Shown: one piece after another, positions 17,684-26,942 of the stretch
Layout of the letters: every line of letters begins with the position of its first letter
How positions within the stretch are numbered: position 1 is the first letter of the stretch
Source: Roseibium marinum
Lineage (GTDB): Bacteria > Pseudomonadota > Alphaproteobacteria > Rhizobiales > Stappiaceae
Reading direction: 5' to 3'
Assembly: GCF_002906165.1 (NCBI RefSeq)
Contig: NZ_PPCN01000001.1
Location: forward strand, 682,001 to 746,000
Length of the DNA: 64,000 nt
Made by a program: the position numbers and the translations under genes
The notes under the pieces: generated by a model
What the model saw: the letters and a program-made list of their open reading frames with translations, nothing else
Told to the model about the DNA's origin: nothing
Database searches by the model: none

Positions 17684-18565
17684 ATGTTGCAGAAGCCGGT
17701 TTTGTTTTCGAAATTTCTTCAGTCCATCGCCTGCGCGGCCTTTCTGGCCGCCGGGCTGTTTTCGTCCGCCGCCCTGGCGGCGGAAAAGGGCACATGCGGC
17801 GAGGAAACGCCCTGTGAGCTCAAGAACGGGGAATACTTCATTCACCTGCCGCGAACGCTGCCGGAGATCCGCAAGAACGGCGAACCTCTGGGCGCCATCT
17901 TTTATCTCCACGGCCATCGCGGCAAGGCCGTGAACGCCTTGCGCAACAAGAACTTCCAGCGCATGGCGGACGAGCTGGGGGTGGCCTTCGTGGCTGTCCA
18001 GGGCATCAACGGCACCTGGTCCTTCCCGACCGCGCCCCGCAATCTGCGCGATGAGGCCGTCTTCTTCGACGCGATCCTCGACGATCTGTCCAGCCGGTTC
18101 GGCGTCGACAGGCACCGCACGCTTCTGTCCGGGTTCTCCTCGGGCGGGTTCATGACCTGGTATCTTGCCTGCTCGGATTCCGGCCGGTTCTCGGGCTACG
18201 CGCCGATTGCCGGCGCCTTCTGGCAACCGCTGCCCGAGGAATGCCCGACCGCCGCGCCCTATCTCTTCCACGTCCATGGCACCACGGACACGGTGGTGCC
18301 GCTCGCGGGCCGCGCGCTGGGGGGAGGCAAGTGGCATCAGGGCGACGTCTTCAAGAGTTTCGATGTCTGGCTGCGCCAGAGCGGTCTCGCCCGCACGCAG
18401 CCGCAAACGCTGACGGACGGCAATCTGAAATGCGAACGCTGGCAGCCGAAAACCGGCTTTCTGGAACTCTGCCTGCATGGCGGCGGCCACAGCGTTCAGG
18501 CGGCGTGGATCAAACGGGCCTGGATGGAGCTGAGCGACATGAAGGGATGGAACCGCAAGACCTGA
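17684..18565 (+). CDS. Secreted polyhydroxybutyrate-depolymerase-like esterase (LpqC type)
   Basis: 293 residues. The signal peptide (basic start, core FLQSIACAAFLAAGLFSSAALA) predicts export. The alpha/beta-hydrolase features are an oxyanion region GAIFYLHGHRG, the nucleophile elbow GFSSGG, an acid in HVHGTTDTVVP and a histidine near the end (LHGGGHSVQ). Family members cleave PHB oligomers, feruloyl esters or acetylated sugars, so the substrate is open. The upstream frame reaches 17579 but lacks protein character; the ATG at 17684 is chosen on the signal peptide. Confidence 0.83.
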   Translation: MLQKPVLFSKFLQSIACAAFLAAGLFSSAALAAEKGTCGEETPCELKNGEYFIHLPRTLPEIRKNGEPLGAIFYLHGHRGKAVNALRNKNFQRMADELGVAFVAVQGINGTWSFPTAPRNLRDEAVFFDAILDDLSSRFGVDRHRTLLSGFSSGGFMTWYLACSDSGRFSGYAPIAGAFWQPLPEECPTAAPYLFHVHGTTDTVVPLAGRALGGGKWHQGDVFKSFDVWLRQSGLARTQPQTLTDGNLKCERWQPKTGFLELCLHGGGHSVQAAWIKRAWMELSDMKGWNRKT

Positions 18566-18601
18566 ACCATGGCGGCCAGCCTGGGCGCACCCCCCTCCGC
18601 T

Positions 18602-18744
18602 GTGCCGCCCCGGCCCTGAGCCGGGGTCATCTTCGGATGGCAGACCGGCCTGTGCGCAACCCCCACCGTCGTGCCGCCCCGGCCTTGAGCCGGGGCCATC
18701 TTCGAACCGCTAGCTCAAAGGTCCCGGCTCAAGGCCGGGACGGC
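18602..18744. repeat. Palindromic repeat cluster
   Basis: Two 34-bp direct copies at 18602-18635 and 18671-18704 (opening GTGCCGCCCCGGCC and ending ATCTTCG, two mismatches) are followed by an inverted partial copy, TCCCGGCTCAAGGCCGGGA, at 18722-18740. Each unit has a GCCCCGGC/GCCGGGG stem. A related fragment stands near 10657-10680. It fills most of the 328-bp gap before the CoA-transferase gene and carries no gene. Confidence 0.75.
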
Positions 18745-18893
18745 GTGGGTGCGTTGGTCAAATATTCTCCGGCAAGAATTCTGACAGGAATGTGAGCCGT
18801 GTTGTTGTCACCCGCGCCCGGGTGGAGTTGACGCGGGCGGTTGCCGTGTGGCCTTTACCGGAATGTTCCTGAACCCGTGACCCAAGGTGGCCC

Positions 18894-20174
18894 TTGTCAA
18901 AGTCTTCCTCCGCGCCCGGCGCGCTCTCCGGTCTTGTCGTCCTCGATCTGTCGCGCATTCTGGCCGGGCCGACCTGCACCCAGATCCTCGGCGATCTCGG
19001 GGCCGAGGTCCTCAAGGTCGAACGGCCGGGCCGTGGCGACGATACCCGTGGCTGGGGGCCTCCGTTCCTGAAGGACGGGGAGGGCAACGAGACGGCGGAA
19101 AGCGCCTATTACCTTTCCTCCAACCGCAACAAGGCCTCCCTCGCCATCGATCTGGCGGCTCCGGAAGGCCAGAAGCTGATCGCGGATCTTGCCGAAAAGG
19201 CAGATATCCTCGTCGAGAATTTCAAGGTCGGCGACCTGAAGCGGCGCGGGCTGGATTACGAGACGCTGAAGGCGCGCAATCCCAAGCTGATCTACTGCTC
19301 GATTTCCGGCTTCGGCCAGACCGGCCCTTACGCGCAGCGCGCCGGGTATGACTTTATCGCTCAGGGCATGGGCGGCATCATGTCTTTGACCGGCTTCCCG
19401 GACGAGGAAGGCGGCACGGAGACCAAATGCGGCACCGGCATCGCCGATGTCATGTGCGGCATGTATGCGGCCGTCTCCATCCTTGCGGCGCTCAATCACC
19501 GCAACACCACCGGCGAAGGCCAGTCCATCGACATCTCGCTTCTGGATGCCCAGGTTTCCTGGCTGATCAACCAGGGCGTCGCCTATCTGATCTCCGGTGA
19601 GGTTCCCGGCCGGATCGGCAACGGCCATCCGGCGATCGTGCCCTACGAGACCTTCCCGGCCGCCGACAGGTCCTTCATTCTGGCCGTCGGCAATGATACG
19701 CAATTTGAAAAGTTCTGCGCAATCGCCGGTGCCCCCGAGCTGGCGGCCGATCCGCTCTATGCCCGCAACGCCGACCGGGTGCGCAACCGCAAGCAGCTCA
19801 TTCCGCTGATCCGCCGCCTGACCATCGAAAAGACGGCCGCGGAATGGATCTCCCTTCTGGAGACCGCGGGCGTGCCCTGCGGACCGGTGAACGATCTTGC
19901 CGACGTTTTCGCCGATCCGCAGGTGCTTGCACGGGAGATGCGCATCTCCCTGCCGCACCCCCTCAGCGGCGGCGTGGACCTGATCGGCTCCCCCATCAAT
20001 CTTGAAAAGACGCCGGTCTCCTACAGGAGCGCACCACCAGTTCTGGGGGCGGACACGGCAAACGTTCTCAGCCGTCTTCTCGGACTGGACGAAGCGGCGC
20101 TGTCGGCGCTCGCAGAAAAAGGCATTGTCGATCTCGGCGCTTCGGCCGGGCAAAAAGGGAACGCAGCGAAATGA
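18894..20174 (+). CDS. CaiB/BaiF class III CoA-transferase
   Basis: 426 residues with the family layout: GLVVLDLSRILAGPTCTQIL, GDLGAEVLKVERPGRGDDTRGWGPPF and the nucleotide-contact stretch AYYLSSNRNKASLAIDL. A catalytic aspartate is expected just beyond the GMGGIMSLTGF segment (family knowledge). It looks closest to the succinyl-CoA:glutarate/dicarboxylate type rather than strict formyl-CoA transferase, but that is a judgement by eye. The start is TTG at 18894 behind AAGGTGG. Its stop overlaps the start of the ThDP enzyme gene by 4 bp (ATGA), so the two are translated together. Confidence 0.88.
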   Translation: MSKSSSAPGALSGLVVLDLSRILAGPTCTQILGDLGAEVLKVERPGRGDDTRGWGPPFLKDGEGNETAESAYYLSSNRNKASLAIDLAAPEGQKLIADLAEKADILVENFKVGDLKRRGLDYETLKARNPKLIYCSISGFGQTGPYAQRAGYDFIAQGMGGIMSLTGFPDEEGGTETKCGTGIADVMCGMYAAVSILAALNHRNTTGEGQSIDISLLDAQVSWLINQGVAYLISGEVPGRIGNGHPAIVPYETFPAADRSFILAVGNDTQFEKFCAIAGAPELAADPLYARNADRVRNRKQLIPLIRRLTIEKTAAEWISLLETAGVPCGPVNDLADVFADPQVLAREMRISLPHPLSGGVDLIGSPINLEKTPVSYRSAPPVLGADTANVLSRLLGLDEAALSALAEKGIVDLGASAGQKGNAAK

Positions 20175-21787
20175 CCACAGGCGCCGATATCATCGCGGGC
20201 AAGCTTTTTGCCGCCGGCTGCCGCCATGCCTTCGGCATTCCCGGCGGCGAGGTTCTGGCGCTGATGCAGGCGCTCGATCAGGCCGGCCTTGAATTCGTGC
20301 TGGTGAAACATGAAAACGCCGGCGGCTTCATGGCCGAGGGCGGCTGGCATGCGAACGGCGCGCCCGGCGTTCTGCTGGCAACGCTGGGGCCGGGGGCGGC
20401 CAACGCCGTCAATGTGGTCGCCAATGCCTGGCAGGACCGCGTGCCGCTGATCTTCCTGACCGGCTGTGTCGACCACGGCGAAGCCGAGAGCTACACCCAT
20501 CAGGTGTTCGATCATCAGCAGCTGCTGCGCCCCATCGTCAAGGCGAGCTTTTCCGCCCGCTCGGGCGCGCTTGACGTCATGATGGAAAAAGCGCTCGCCA
20601 TCGCCCTCGACGGCCAGCCGGGCCCGGTCCATATCGACGTGCCTATCAGGGTTGCTGAAACGGAAACGGACGAAGCCTGGTCGAAGAGCTTCCGCTCCGG
20701 CCCCGCAGCGCTGGCCCCGGCCGCCGGGCCGGATCTCGAAACCGCATTGGAACTCTTTGCCAAAGCAGAACGGCCGATAGCGATTGCCGGTGTCGATGCG
20801 GTGAACGAGATCGCCTCCGCCGTCATTTCCGATTTCTGCCGGACATTCCGCGTGCCGCTGGTCACCAGCTACAAGGGCAAGGGCCTTCTGGGGGAGGCCG
20901 ATCCTCTGGCGCTGGGCGGCGCCGGGCTCTCCCCGAAAGCAGACAACCACCTGCTGCCGCTGATCAACCGCAGCGACTGCATTCTGCTTCTGGGCTACGA
21001 TCCCATCGAAATGCGCATCAACTGGCGGAGCCCATGGGCGGCGGACGCCCCGGTGATCGATGTGACCCCGGTCCTGCGCACCCACGGCATGCACGCCGTC
21101 TCGGCCACCCTGCGCAGCGCCGTCGCCCCGGCGCTTGAACGTCTGAGCGCGGCCAGGGCTGCGGACAAGCCGTCATGGCCGGACGGAGAACCTGCCCGGA
21201 TCAGGGCGGACCTCGAAAAGGCCTTCGCGCCGGAGCCCTCCGGCTGGGGACCGGGAACGGTCTTCCACACGCTGCGCGACACCTTGCCTGCCGACACGGT
21301 CGCAACCGCCGACAGCGGCGCGCATCGCATCCTCGTCAGCCAGATCTGGCGCTGCCCCAACCCGCGCGGCATGCTGCAATCCTCGGCCCTGTGCACCATG
21401 GGCTGCGCCGTGCCGCTCGCCATGGGCCACCGGCTTGTCGAGGGCCGCTCTCCTGTCATCGCCTTCGTCGGCGACGCGGGCCTGGAAATGTGCCTCGGCG
21501 AACTCTCCACCCTGCGCGATCTGAACCTCCCGGTCATCATCTGCGTGCTGGTCGACACAAGCCTCTCTCTCATCGAACTCAAACAACGCTCCAGCCAGCG
21601 GCCTAATGTGGGCGTCGATTTCGGCGAGACCGATTTCCCGGCGGTTGCCAAGGCCTACGGCGGCCACGGTGTGTGGATCGAAAATGCGTCGGATCTGAAG
21701 GCGGAAGCCGAAGCGGCCTTGAGCCGCGACGGCTTTACGCTGCTGGCCTGCCGGATTGAACGGCGGGCGTATGATGGGGCGTTTTGA
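20171..21787 (+). CDS. Thiamine-diphosphate-dependent enzyme, acetolactate-synthase-like
   Basis: 538 residues in three domains: PYR domain with the catalytic glutamate in LVKHENAGGFMAEG, a central domain (about 190-330), and the PP domain. The ThDP/metal motif starts canonically (FVGDAGLEM) but the usual NN end is replaced by LVDTSLSLIELKQ, so it is not a standard acetolactate synthase. Pairing with a CoA-transferase recalls oxalate (frc-oxc) or other 2-oxoacid decarboxylation modules; the substrate is unknown. A 245-bp copy of its 3' end recurs at 22394-22638. Confidence 0.85.
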   Translation: MTTGADIIAGKLFAAGCRHAFGIPGGEVLALMQALDQAGLEFVLVKHENAGGFMAEGGWHANGAPGVLLATLGPGAANAVNVVANAWQDRVPLIFLTGCVDHGEAESYTHQVFDHQQLLRPIVKASFSARSGALDVMMEKALAIALDGQPGPVHIDVPIRVAETETDEAWSKSFRSGPAALAPAAGPDLETALELFAKAERPIAIAGVDAVNEIASAVISDFCRTFRVPLVTSYKGKGLLGEADPLALGGAGLSPKADNHLLPLINRSDCILLLGYDPIEMRINWRSPWAADAPVIDVTPVLRTHGMHAVSATLRSAVAPALERLSAARAADKPSWPDGEPARIRADLEKAFAPEPSGWGPGTVFHTLRDTLPADTVATADSGAHRILVSQIWRCPNPRGMLQSSALCTMGCAVPLAMGHRLVEGRSPVIAFVGDAGLEMCLGELSTLRDLNLPVIICVLVDTSLSLIELKQRSSQRPNVGVDFGETDFPAVAKAYGGHGVWIENASDLKAEAEAALSRDGFTLLACRIERRAYDGAF

Positions 21788-21874
21788 GAGGCTGACGATT
21801 GGCTTGAAGGCGCAATTCGGCAGTCGTCTCCCTTTGCGGGCTGCCCTGGGTGCCGAAGGGGCCGAGGGTGGAAT

Positions 21875-22345
21875 ATGACAATTTCCCGGATCATGATCAT
21901 AGGTGGTCCCGGGTCGGGAAAGACCTGGGTGGCAAGCCGCCTCGCGGAGAAATATGCGTTGCCTTTCTATTCCGTGGATGAGGCTGTCTGGGATCGGGAT
22001 GGGAAACTCCGGTCTGATGATGAGATAGATGGCCGGGTCCGCCGTATGGCTGCCAAGGACCGATGGATCATCGAAGGCGGCAATACCCGCACATATGCCG
22101 ATCGGGTGCAGCGGGCGGAAGCCATCATTCGGCTCTCCCCGCCGCGATTGCTGCGCCTTTACCGGGTTCTTCGGCGCAATGGATTTCGGCGCGACCTTGT
22201 GTGGTGGACACTTCGGTACGACGGGATGTTCGCCGGCAAGGACAGGAACGCTCTTTCAAGCGGGCGGGCCACGGCCAAATGTATTGAGATCAGGTCCGGC
22301 CGCGAGTTGTCGCGGCTGATGCGCAGCGGGATCGAAAGTTTCTAG
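21875..22345 (+). CDS. Small P-loop kinase (adenylate-kinase-like / FlaR-type)
   Basis: 156 residues. The P-loop is IIGGPGSGKTWVASRLA, and the Y-S-V-D-E lid-side element (PFYSVDEAVWDRDG) and IIEGGNTRTYADRV fit the AAA_17/AAA_18 nucleotide kinases once called DNA topology modulation proteins. The physiological substrate is unknown. It lies between the intact ThDP gene and a second copy of that gene's 3' end, so it may be cargo of an insertion. Confidence 0.72.
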   Translation: MTISRIMIIGGPGSGKTWVASRLAEKYALPFYSVDEAVWDRDGKLRSDDEIDGRVRRMAAKDRWIIEGGNTRTYADRVQRAEAIIRLSPPRLLRLYRVLRRNGFRRDLVWWTLRYDGMFAGKDRNALSSGRATAKCIEIRSGRELSRLMRSGIESF

Positions 22346-22393
22346 CCCAAGGCAGCAGGATTTCAGACAACCTTCAGGCGCTTCATCACGTGA

Positions 22394-22638
22394 GCGTGTT
22401 GGTCGACACCAGCCTGTCCCTGATCGAACTCAAACAACGCTCCAGCCAGCGCCCCAACGTCGGCGTCGATTTCGGCGAGACCGATTTTCCCGCCGTCGCC
22501 AAGGCCTATGGTGGCCGCGGTGTCTGGATCGAAAATGCATCGGACCTGAAGGCGGAAACCGAGGCGGCCTTGAGCCGCGACGGGTTTACGTTGCTGGCCT
22601 GACGGATTGAGCGGCGGGCGTATGATGGGGCGTTTTGA
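22394..22638 (+). pseudogene. 3'-end remnant of a second ThDP-enzyme allele
   Basis: This 245-bp segment aligns without gaps to 21543-21787, the last 81 codons of the ThDP gene plus stop. Nearly all differences are synonymous; the amino-acid changes are His to Arg and Ala to Thr, and the codon TGC (Cys, in ACRIERR) has become TGA. Homology stops sharply at GCGTG on the left. It has no intact start. It behaves like the tail of a diverged homologous gene brought in by recombination, not a fresh local duplication. Confidence 0.85.
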
Positions 22639-22686
22639 GGGGGGAGGGAAGGGTGACAGGCGCGCGTTGCCTGCGTTCCGCATTAT

Positions 22687-24618
22687 GTGTCAACAAGATC
22701 TGCCTTCGCTGTCCTTAATGACAGACAACCCAATATTATGTTTAATCAGGCCTTTAATGAGTTTGAACTGAAGGGTGTCGGGAAAATGGCAGGTCATCAT
22801 CGCGAAATTGGAATCGCTGACGATCTGGAACTTGTTGTTGATAGGGAGTTCCTTCTACCAAAGCCTCTCGATAGGCATATCGCCTCGGTAACAATTGACA
22901 CCAGAGATAACTATTTAAATGAAGGCTATACTGTAGAATTATCTGCTTCTTTTGGGTGCGAGTCCATTAAACTAGTATCTGATGGATTCGAGGTAGAAGT
23001 GGATTTGTCCATACGCAAAGCTGAAATAGATCTTCAATTTAGAAGGACGGAATACTCTCGGATTGTCGATGAGGACGGCGAACAAAATAGCGAGTGGTCG
23101 CTATCAGAGACCGAGACATTTACGAACCAAAAAAACCACAATTATAAAATTGGAGCTCAACTTCGCGGTAAGCTGGGAAGTTCTGACTTAACTGCAGAAG
23201 GGAGTGCTGACGCTGCGTTCGGCTATGAAGGTAAAAAAAACCAAAGCAAGACACATGAAGCGAGCCGTAGTCGAAAAAATTGGCATTTCATTGGAAAGCA
23301 CACAATTGCAGTCGGGGTCGCAAGGCAACCATTAGATGGGCGCGAGGTGGACGCTCTAAAAGGTTGGAAAGCAATTCCTTCTGACGTGAATTCTGTATCA
23401 GCGATTTTTGCTATGCTAAAAGTTCGCGAAAAGTGGATCGAATTCTCGAATACAAAATACACATACTATAAAAATCCTATTGGGAAGAAAATTAAGCATT
23501 TTGCACAATTACAATCTAAGAAGCGAAAAGAACTTTTTGAACTTCTACTGAAGGAACTTGCATACAGGCAATTGCCAAAATCAGAAGATAAACGGGATGC
23601 AGTACTCGCGGTTGACGCATTGATTGTAAAGCCAGGATATGAGCACGCAGTTGGACTTGATAGCGAAGCGAGCTCTGGTGAAATTCATCTGCCCTCGGAA
23701 CCGATAGCTGAATTTCTTCAATCTCCTAGTGGCACCGAAATCCAAACGCTACTTGAGCTTGGCGTCTCGGCAGATGCGATATCATCAATTGCTGACTCAG
23801 AAGAGCTCAGCTCTCTAAATATGGAGTTCGTTCCTCAAAGTCGTCCAGAGGTGGTTTTTCTAGCATTTAAAGAAATAATATCTGATGCTAACATGAATAA
23901 AAGAATATCTAGATCAAGATTAATTAGTAAATTCGGAAGAAACGCTATAAGGGATATTTACGGGTTAAATATACTTTCTGAAAATGATCGTAATGCAAAA
24001 AATAATGACGATGGAACTAAAATAGAGGTAGATATATTTTCGTCTCCAGAATTTATATTTAAACATCTTGCGACATCTACAAGCAGCCTTCGAATTGCTC
24101 GGCGCGCAATCATCCAAAATCAGGCCCTCTCGGGAAAAGAGATTGCAGAGATAGTGGGCGAGGTGCTTGGTAAAAAATGGGCTGATAGTTCTAAGCAAAG
24201 GTATGGATCAGAACTTAAGAGGTGGGCAATTTGGCTGGAGCCGCACATAGTCAATCCAAGTAAAACAGCAAGTGGGTATTCTTTGGTTGCTTTTGCGCAG
24301 GGGGATAAGCCAGTGCATGGCCGTCGACGAAGCATAGTTACTCCAGAATTGATACAAAAAGTGCTTTCGATGCGTAGAGCTGGGATGTCCAAGAATGCCA
24401 TATCGAGTCAATTAAAAACGACAGCCTATGTAATCCGCAAAGCTCTTGAGGGCGTTGAGGATCCTTATGTCAGTACGACCAATAATCGCAGATTGTCGCC
24501 GGAAATAATCTCAAAAATAAGAGCCCTGCATGAGGATGGTGTTACGCAAAAGCGTATTTCTGAAATTGTTGGATTATCAGCACCTACAGTGCGCAAAGCA
24601 CTGCGAATAGAGTCATGA
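22687..24618 (+). CDS. AT-rich accessory protein of unknown function with two C-terminal HTH repeats
   Basis: 643 codons, far more AT-rich than its neighbours and using codons such as ATA and AGA freely, so likely acquired. The N-terminal half is rich in predicted strands (ASVTIDTRDNY, EVEVDLSIRKAEIDLQF, then alternating IGAQLRGKLGSSDLTAEGSA). Around residues 480-520 is a helical KKWADSSKQRYGSELKRWAIW block. Residues 545-588 and 600-640 are two related Hin/resolvase-type helix-turn-helix units (PELIQKVLSMRRAGMSKNAI and PEIISKIRALHEDGVTQKRI, each ending in RKAL). I do not recognise the whole protein. The start may be GTG 22687, ATG 22738 or ATG 22786. Confidence 0.7.
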   Translation: MSTRSAFAVLNDRQPNIMFNQAFNEFELKGVGKMAGHHREIGIADDLELVVDREFLLPKPLDRHIASVTIDTRDNYLNEGYTVELSASFGCESIKLVSDGFEVEVDLSIRKAEIDLQFRRTEYSRIVDEDGEQNSEWSLSETETFTNQKNHNYKIGAQLRGKLGSSDLTAEGSADAAFGYEGKKNQSKTHEASRSRKNWHFIGKHTIAVGVARQPLDGREVDALKGWKAIPSDVNSVSAIFAMLKVREKWIEFSNTKYTYYKNPIGKKIKHFAQLQSKKRKELFELLLKELAYRQLPKSEDKRDAVLAVDALIVKPGYEHAVGLDSEASSGEIHLPSEPIAEFLQSPSGTEIQTLLELGVSADAISSIADSEELSSLNMEFVPQSRPEVVFLAFKEIISDANMNKRISRSRLISKFGRNAIRDIYGLNILSENDRNAKNNDDGTKIEVDIFSSPEFIFKHLATSTSSLRIARRAIIQNQALSGKEIAEIVGEVLGKKWADSSKQRYGSELKRWAIWLEPHIVNPSKTASGYSLVAFAQGDKPVHGRRRSIVTPELIQKVLSMRRAGMSKNAISSQLKTTAYVIRKALEGVEDPYVSTTNNRRLSPEIISKIRALHEDGVTQKRISEIVGLSAPTVRKALRIES

Positions 24619-24887
24619 TTTACAAATTGGAACCAGCGTGCATGAGCTAGTGGCGTTGTGTGTGAATGACTGTTTTATGCGGCCAATCGACTCTAGTGCT
24701 GCGAGCATTAGAGACTACTTCGAGTCAGGAACGATCATTGGCTGAACGTTGCGCAAAAGGCTGAGCATGTTCAAACAGGGACATGGCCACCAGTTCGCCC
24801 TCCCCCCTAGACCTTGCCCGTTCCCCTCATTATGCTGCACCCGCGAAAAGACCGGTCTGACAACAAACCGGCTGCGGGAGGAACGAA

Positions 24888-25739
24888 ATGAAAATCTGCC
24901 CGACAAAGGCGGAGATGCGCGATACCGTGCGCGCGTGGCGGCGCGAGGGCGCGGCGGTTGGTCTGGTTCCGACCATGGGCTACCTGCATGACGGTCACCT
25001 CGGCCTTGTGCGCCTGGCCCGCGAAAGGGCGGACCGGGTGGTGGCGAGTATTTTTGTCAATCCGACCCAGTTCGGCCCCAACGAGGACCTTGCGACCTAC
25101 CCGCGCGACGAGACCCGCGACCTGGCGCTTCTGAAGGCGGAAGGCGTCGATGCGGTGTTCATGCCGAGCGTTGAGGAAATGTACGGCGCGGGCGGCGATA
25201 CCTTTGTGGAGGTGCCGGGCCTGTCCGCCATCTTGCAGGGCGCCCTGCGGCCGGGGCATTTTCGCGGTGTCGCCACGGTGGTCACCAAGCTCTTCAACAT
25301 CGTCACGCCGGATTTTGCCGTCTTCGGCGAAAAGGACTACCAGCAGCTGGCCGTGATCCGCCAGATGGTGCGCGATCTCGACATGCCGCTGGAGATTGTC
25401 GGACACCCGACCGTGCGCGAGGCGGACGGTCTGGCCATGTCCTCGCGCAACGTCCGCCTCAGTGCGGAGCACCGTGCGCAGGCGGTTGTCCTCAGCCGGG
25501 CGCTGTCCCGGGCGCAGGAGCTGGCGAAATCCGCAGCCGATATCGCCGCTCTGCAAGCCGCCATCCGTAAGGAGCTTGCCGCTGCGCCGGCGGCCGAGGT
25601 CAGGAGCGTCGATATCCGGGATGCCGACACGCTTGCCGAGCTCTCCGGCCGCCTCGACCGGCCGGCAGTCGTCCTGCTCGCTGTCGGCTTCGGCAACGTT
25701 CTTCTGATTGACCAGCGGGTCATCTCGCCCGATACCTGA
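24888..25739 (+). CDS. panC: Pantothenate synthetase
   Basis: Joins pantoate and beta-alanine with ATP to make pantothenate, the vitamin B5 step feeding CoA. 283 residues with [19 protein letters not shown] (the HxGH nucleotide motif), [24 protein letters not shown] and the KMSKS-like SSRN region. A good GGGAGG precedes the ATG at 24888. panB follows 35 bp later. The immediate upstream 269 bp (24619-24887) holds no gene I can see and borders the AT-rich patch. Confidence 0.95.
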   Translation: MKICPTKAEMRDTVRAWRREGAAVGLVPTMGYLHDGHLGLVRLARERADRVVASIFVNPTQFGPNEDLATYPRDETRDLALLKAEGVDAVFMPSVEEMYGAGGDTFVEVPGLSAILQGALRPGHFRGVATVVTKLFNIVTPDFAVFGEKDYQQLAVIRQMVRDLDMPLEIVGHPTVREADGLAMSSRNVRLSAEHRAQAVVLSRALSRAQELAKSAADIAALQAAIRKELAAAPAAEVRSVDIRDADTLAELSGRLDRPAVVLLAVGFGNVLLIDQRVISPDT

Positions 25740-25774
25740 ATTCGCCTCTCAAGCCCCCTTCGAAAGGACGCCGC

Positions 25775-26584
25775 ATGAGCACCCAGAAACCCATCCGCCG
25801 CACCACGGCCCCGCAGATCACCAGGCGCAAGGGCGGCGACCCGATCGTCTCGCTGACCTCCTACCACGCCCACACGGCGGCCATCGTCGATCAGTACGCC
25901 GATTTCATCCTCGTCGGCGACAGTCTCGGCATGGTGATGCACGGCATGGAATCGACCGTCGGCGTGTCGCTGGAACTGATGATCATGCACGGCAAGGCGG
26001 TTGTCCGCGGCACGAAGAAGGCGCTTGTCGTCGTCGACATGCCGTTCGGCACCTATGAGGAAAGCCCGTCCGAAGCCTTCAGGAACGCTGCGCGCGTCAT
26101 GAAGGAAACCCAGTGCGGCGCGGTCAAGCTGGAAGGCGGCGTGCGCATGGCCGAAACTGTTCATTTCCTGACCGAACGCGGCATTCCCGTCATGGCCCAC
26201 ACCGGCCTCACGCCGCAATCGGTCAACGTCATGGGCGGCTTCCGCACACAGGGGCGCGACGAGGACACCTGGGCGATGCACGAGGCAGACGCCCGAGCCG
26301 TCTCTGATGCTGGGGCCTTCGGCATCGTTCTGGAAGGCATGGTCGAGCCGCTGGCGGCAAGGATCACAAGCCAGATCCCCATCCCGACCATCGGCATCGG
26401 CGCCTCTCCCCAGTGCGACGGCCAGATCCTGGTCCTGGAAGACATGCTCGGCCTCAACCCCACCCCGCCGAAATTCGTCAAGGTCTACGGCAACCTCGGC
26501 GGCCAGATCGAGGCGGCCGTGAAGGCCTACGCCGAAGAGGTCAAGGCCCGCAGCTTCCCGGGCGAGGATCAGGTTTACAGGTAG
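25775..26584 (+). CDS. panB: 3-methyl-2-oxobutanoate hydroxymethyltransferase
   Basis: Transfers a hydroxymethyl group from methylenetetrahydrofolate to 2-oxoisovalerate, making ketopantoate. 269 residues with [23 protein letters not shown], the metal site [29 protein letters not shown] and the catalytic-region [10 protein letters not shown]. Forms a panC-panB operon; panE is not in the window. Confidence 0.95.
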   Translation: MSTQKPIRRTTAPQITRRKGGDPIVSLTSYHAHTAAIVDQYADFILVGDSLGMVMHGMESTVGVSLELMIMHGKAVVRGTKKALVVVDMPFGTYEESPSEAFRNAARVMKETQCGAVKLEGGVRMAETVHFLTERGIPVMAHTGLTPQSVNVMGGFRTQGRDEDTWAMHEADARAVSDAGAFGIVLEGMVEPLAARITSQIPIPTIGIGASPQCDGQILVLEDMLGLNPTPPKFVKVYGNLGGQIEAAVKAYAEEVKARSFPGEDQVYR

Positions 26585-26633
26585 GGCCACACGAAAAGAC
26601 ACCTCCGCTTGCTCCCGTCTCCTTTTCTCCGGG

Positions 26634-26788
26634 GCGGTCATCCCCGCCCCCGAGCGGGGATCCAATCCACTTCACCGCTTGCCGCGGGGCCGGATGGAGC
26701 CCAAACGGCCCGCAACGCCGGTCTCCACCTCTCCGGCTCTGGAAACGATTGGATCCCCGGTCGCGCTCCGCTTGCCGGGGATGACCGC
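26634..26788. repeat. Dispersed intergenic repeat with terminal inverted repeats, copy 2
   Basis: 155 bp bounded by a perfect 13-bp inverted repeat, GCGGTCATCCCCG and CGGGGATGACCGC. The interior shares GGGGATCCAATCC and GGCTCTGGAAACGATT with the element at 4735-4875. It occupies the 358-bp gap between panB and ada; no gene is visible there. Confidence 0.78.
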
Positions 26789-26942
26789 CGGGAGAGGGCG
26801 CGTCGCCGTGCCTCCAACCCCGGCGGCACCCAAGCAGCAAGGCCCGCAACCAATGCCGGAACCGTCCGGTGAGCCGAAACGGAAAAGAATAAACGCCCGA
26901 TTTCCGGCTGCACTATCCGTCCGCTCAGCTTAATCTCAGGCC

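Noticed and set aside
20171..21787. Annotation as oxalyl-CoA decarboxylase with the upstream gene as formyl-CoA transferase
   Set aside because: The layout matches, but the ThDP motif end and the CoA-transferase N-terminal region do not clearly match Oxc and Frc; a specific substrate would be a guess.
24619..24887. Right attachment site of the AT-rich insertion
   Set aside because: No clear direct repeat of the sequence at the left boundary and no integrase gene nearby; the right edge cannot be fixed from this sequence alone.
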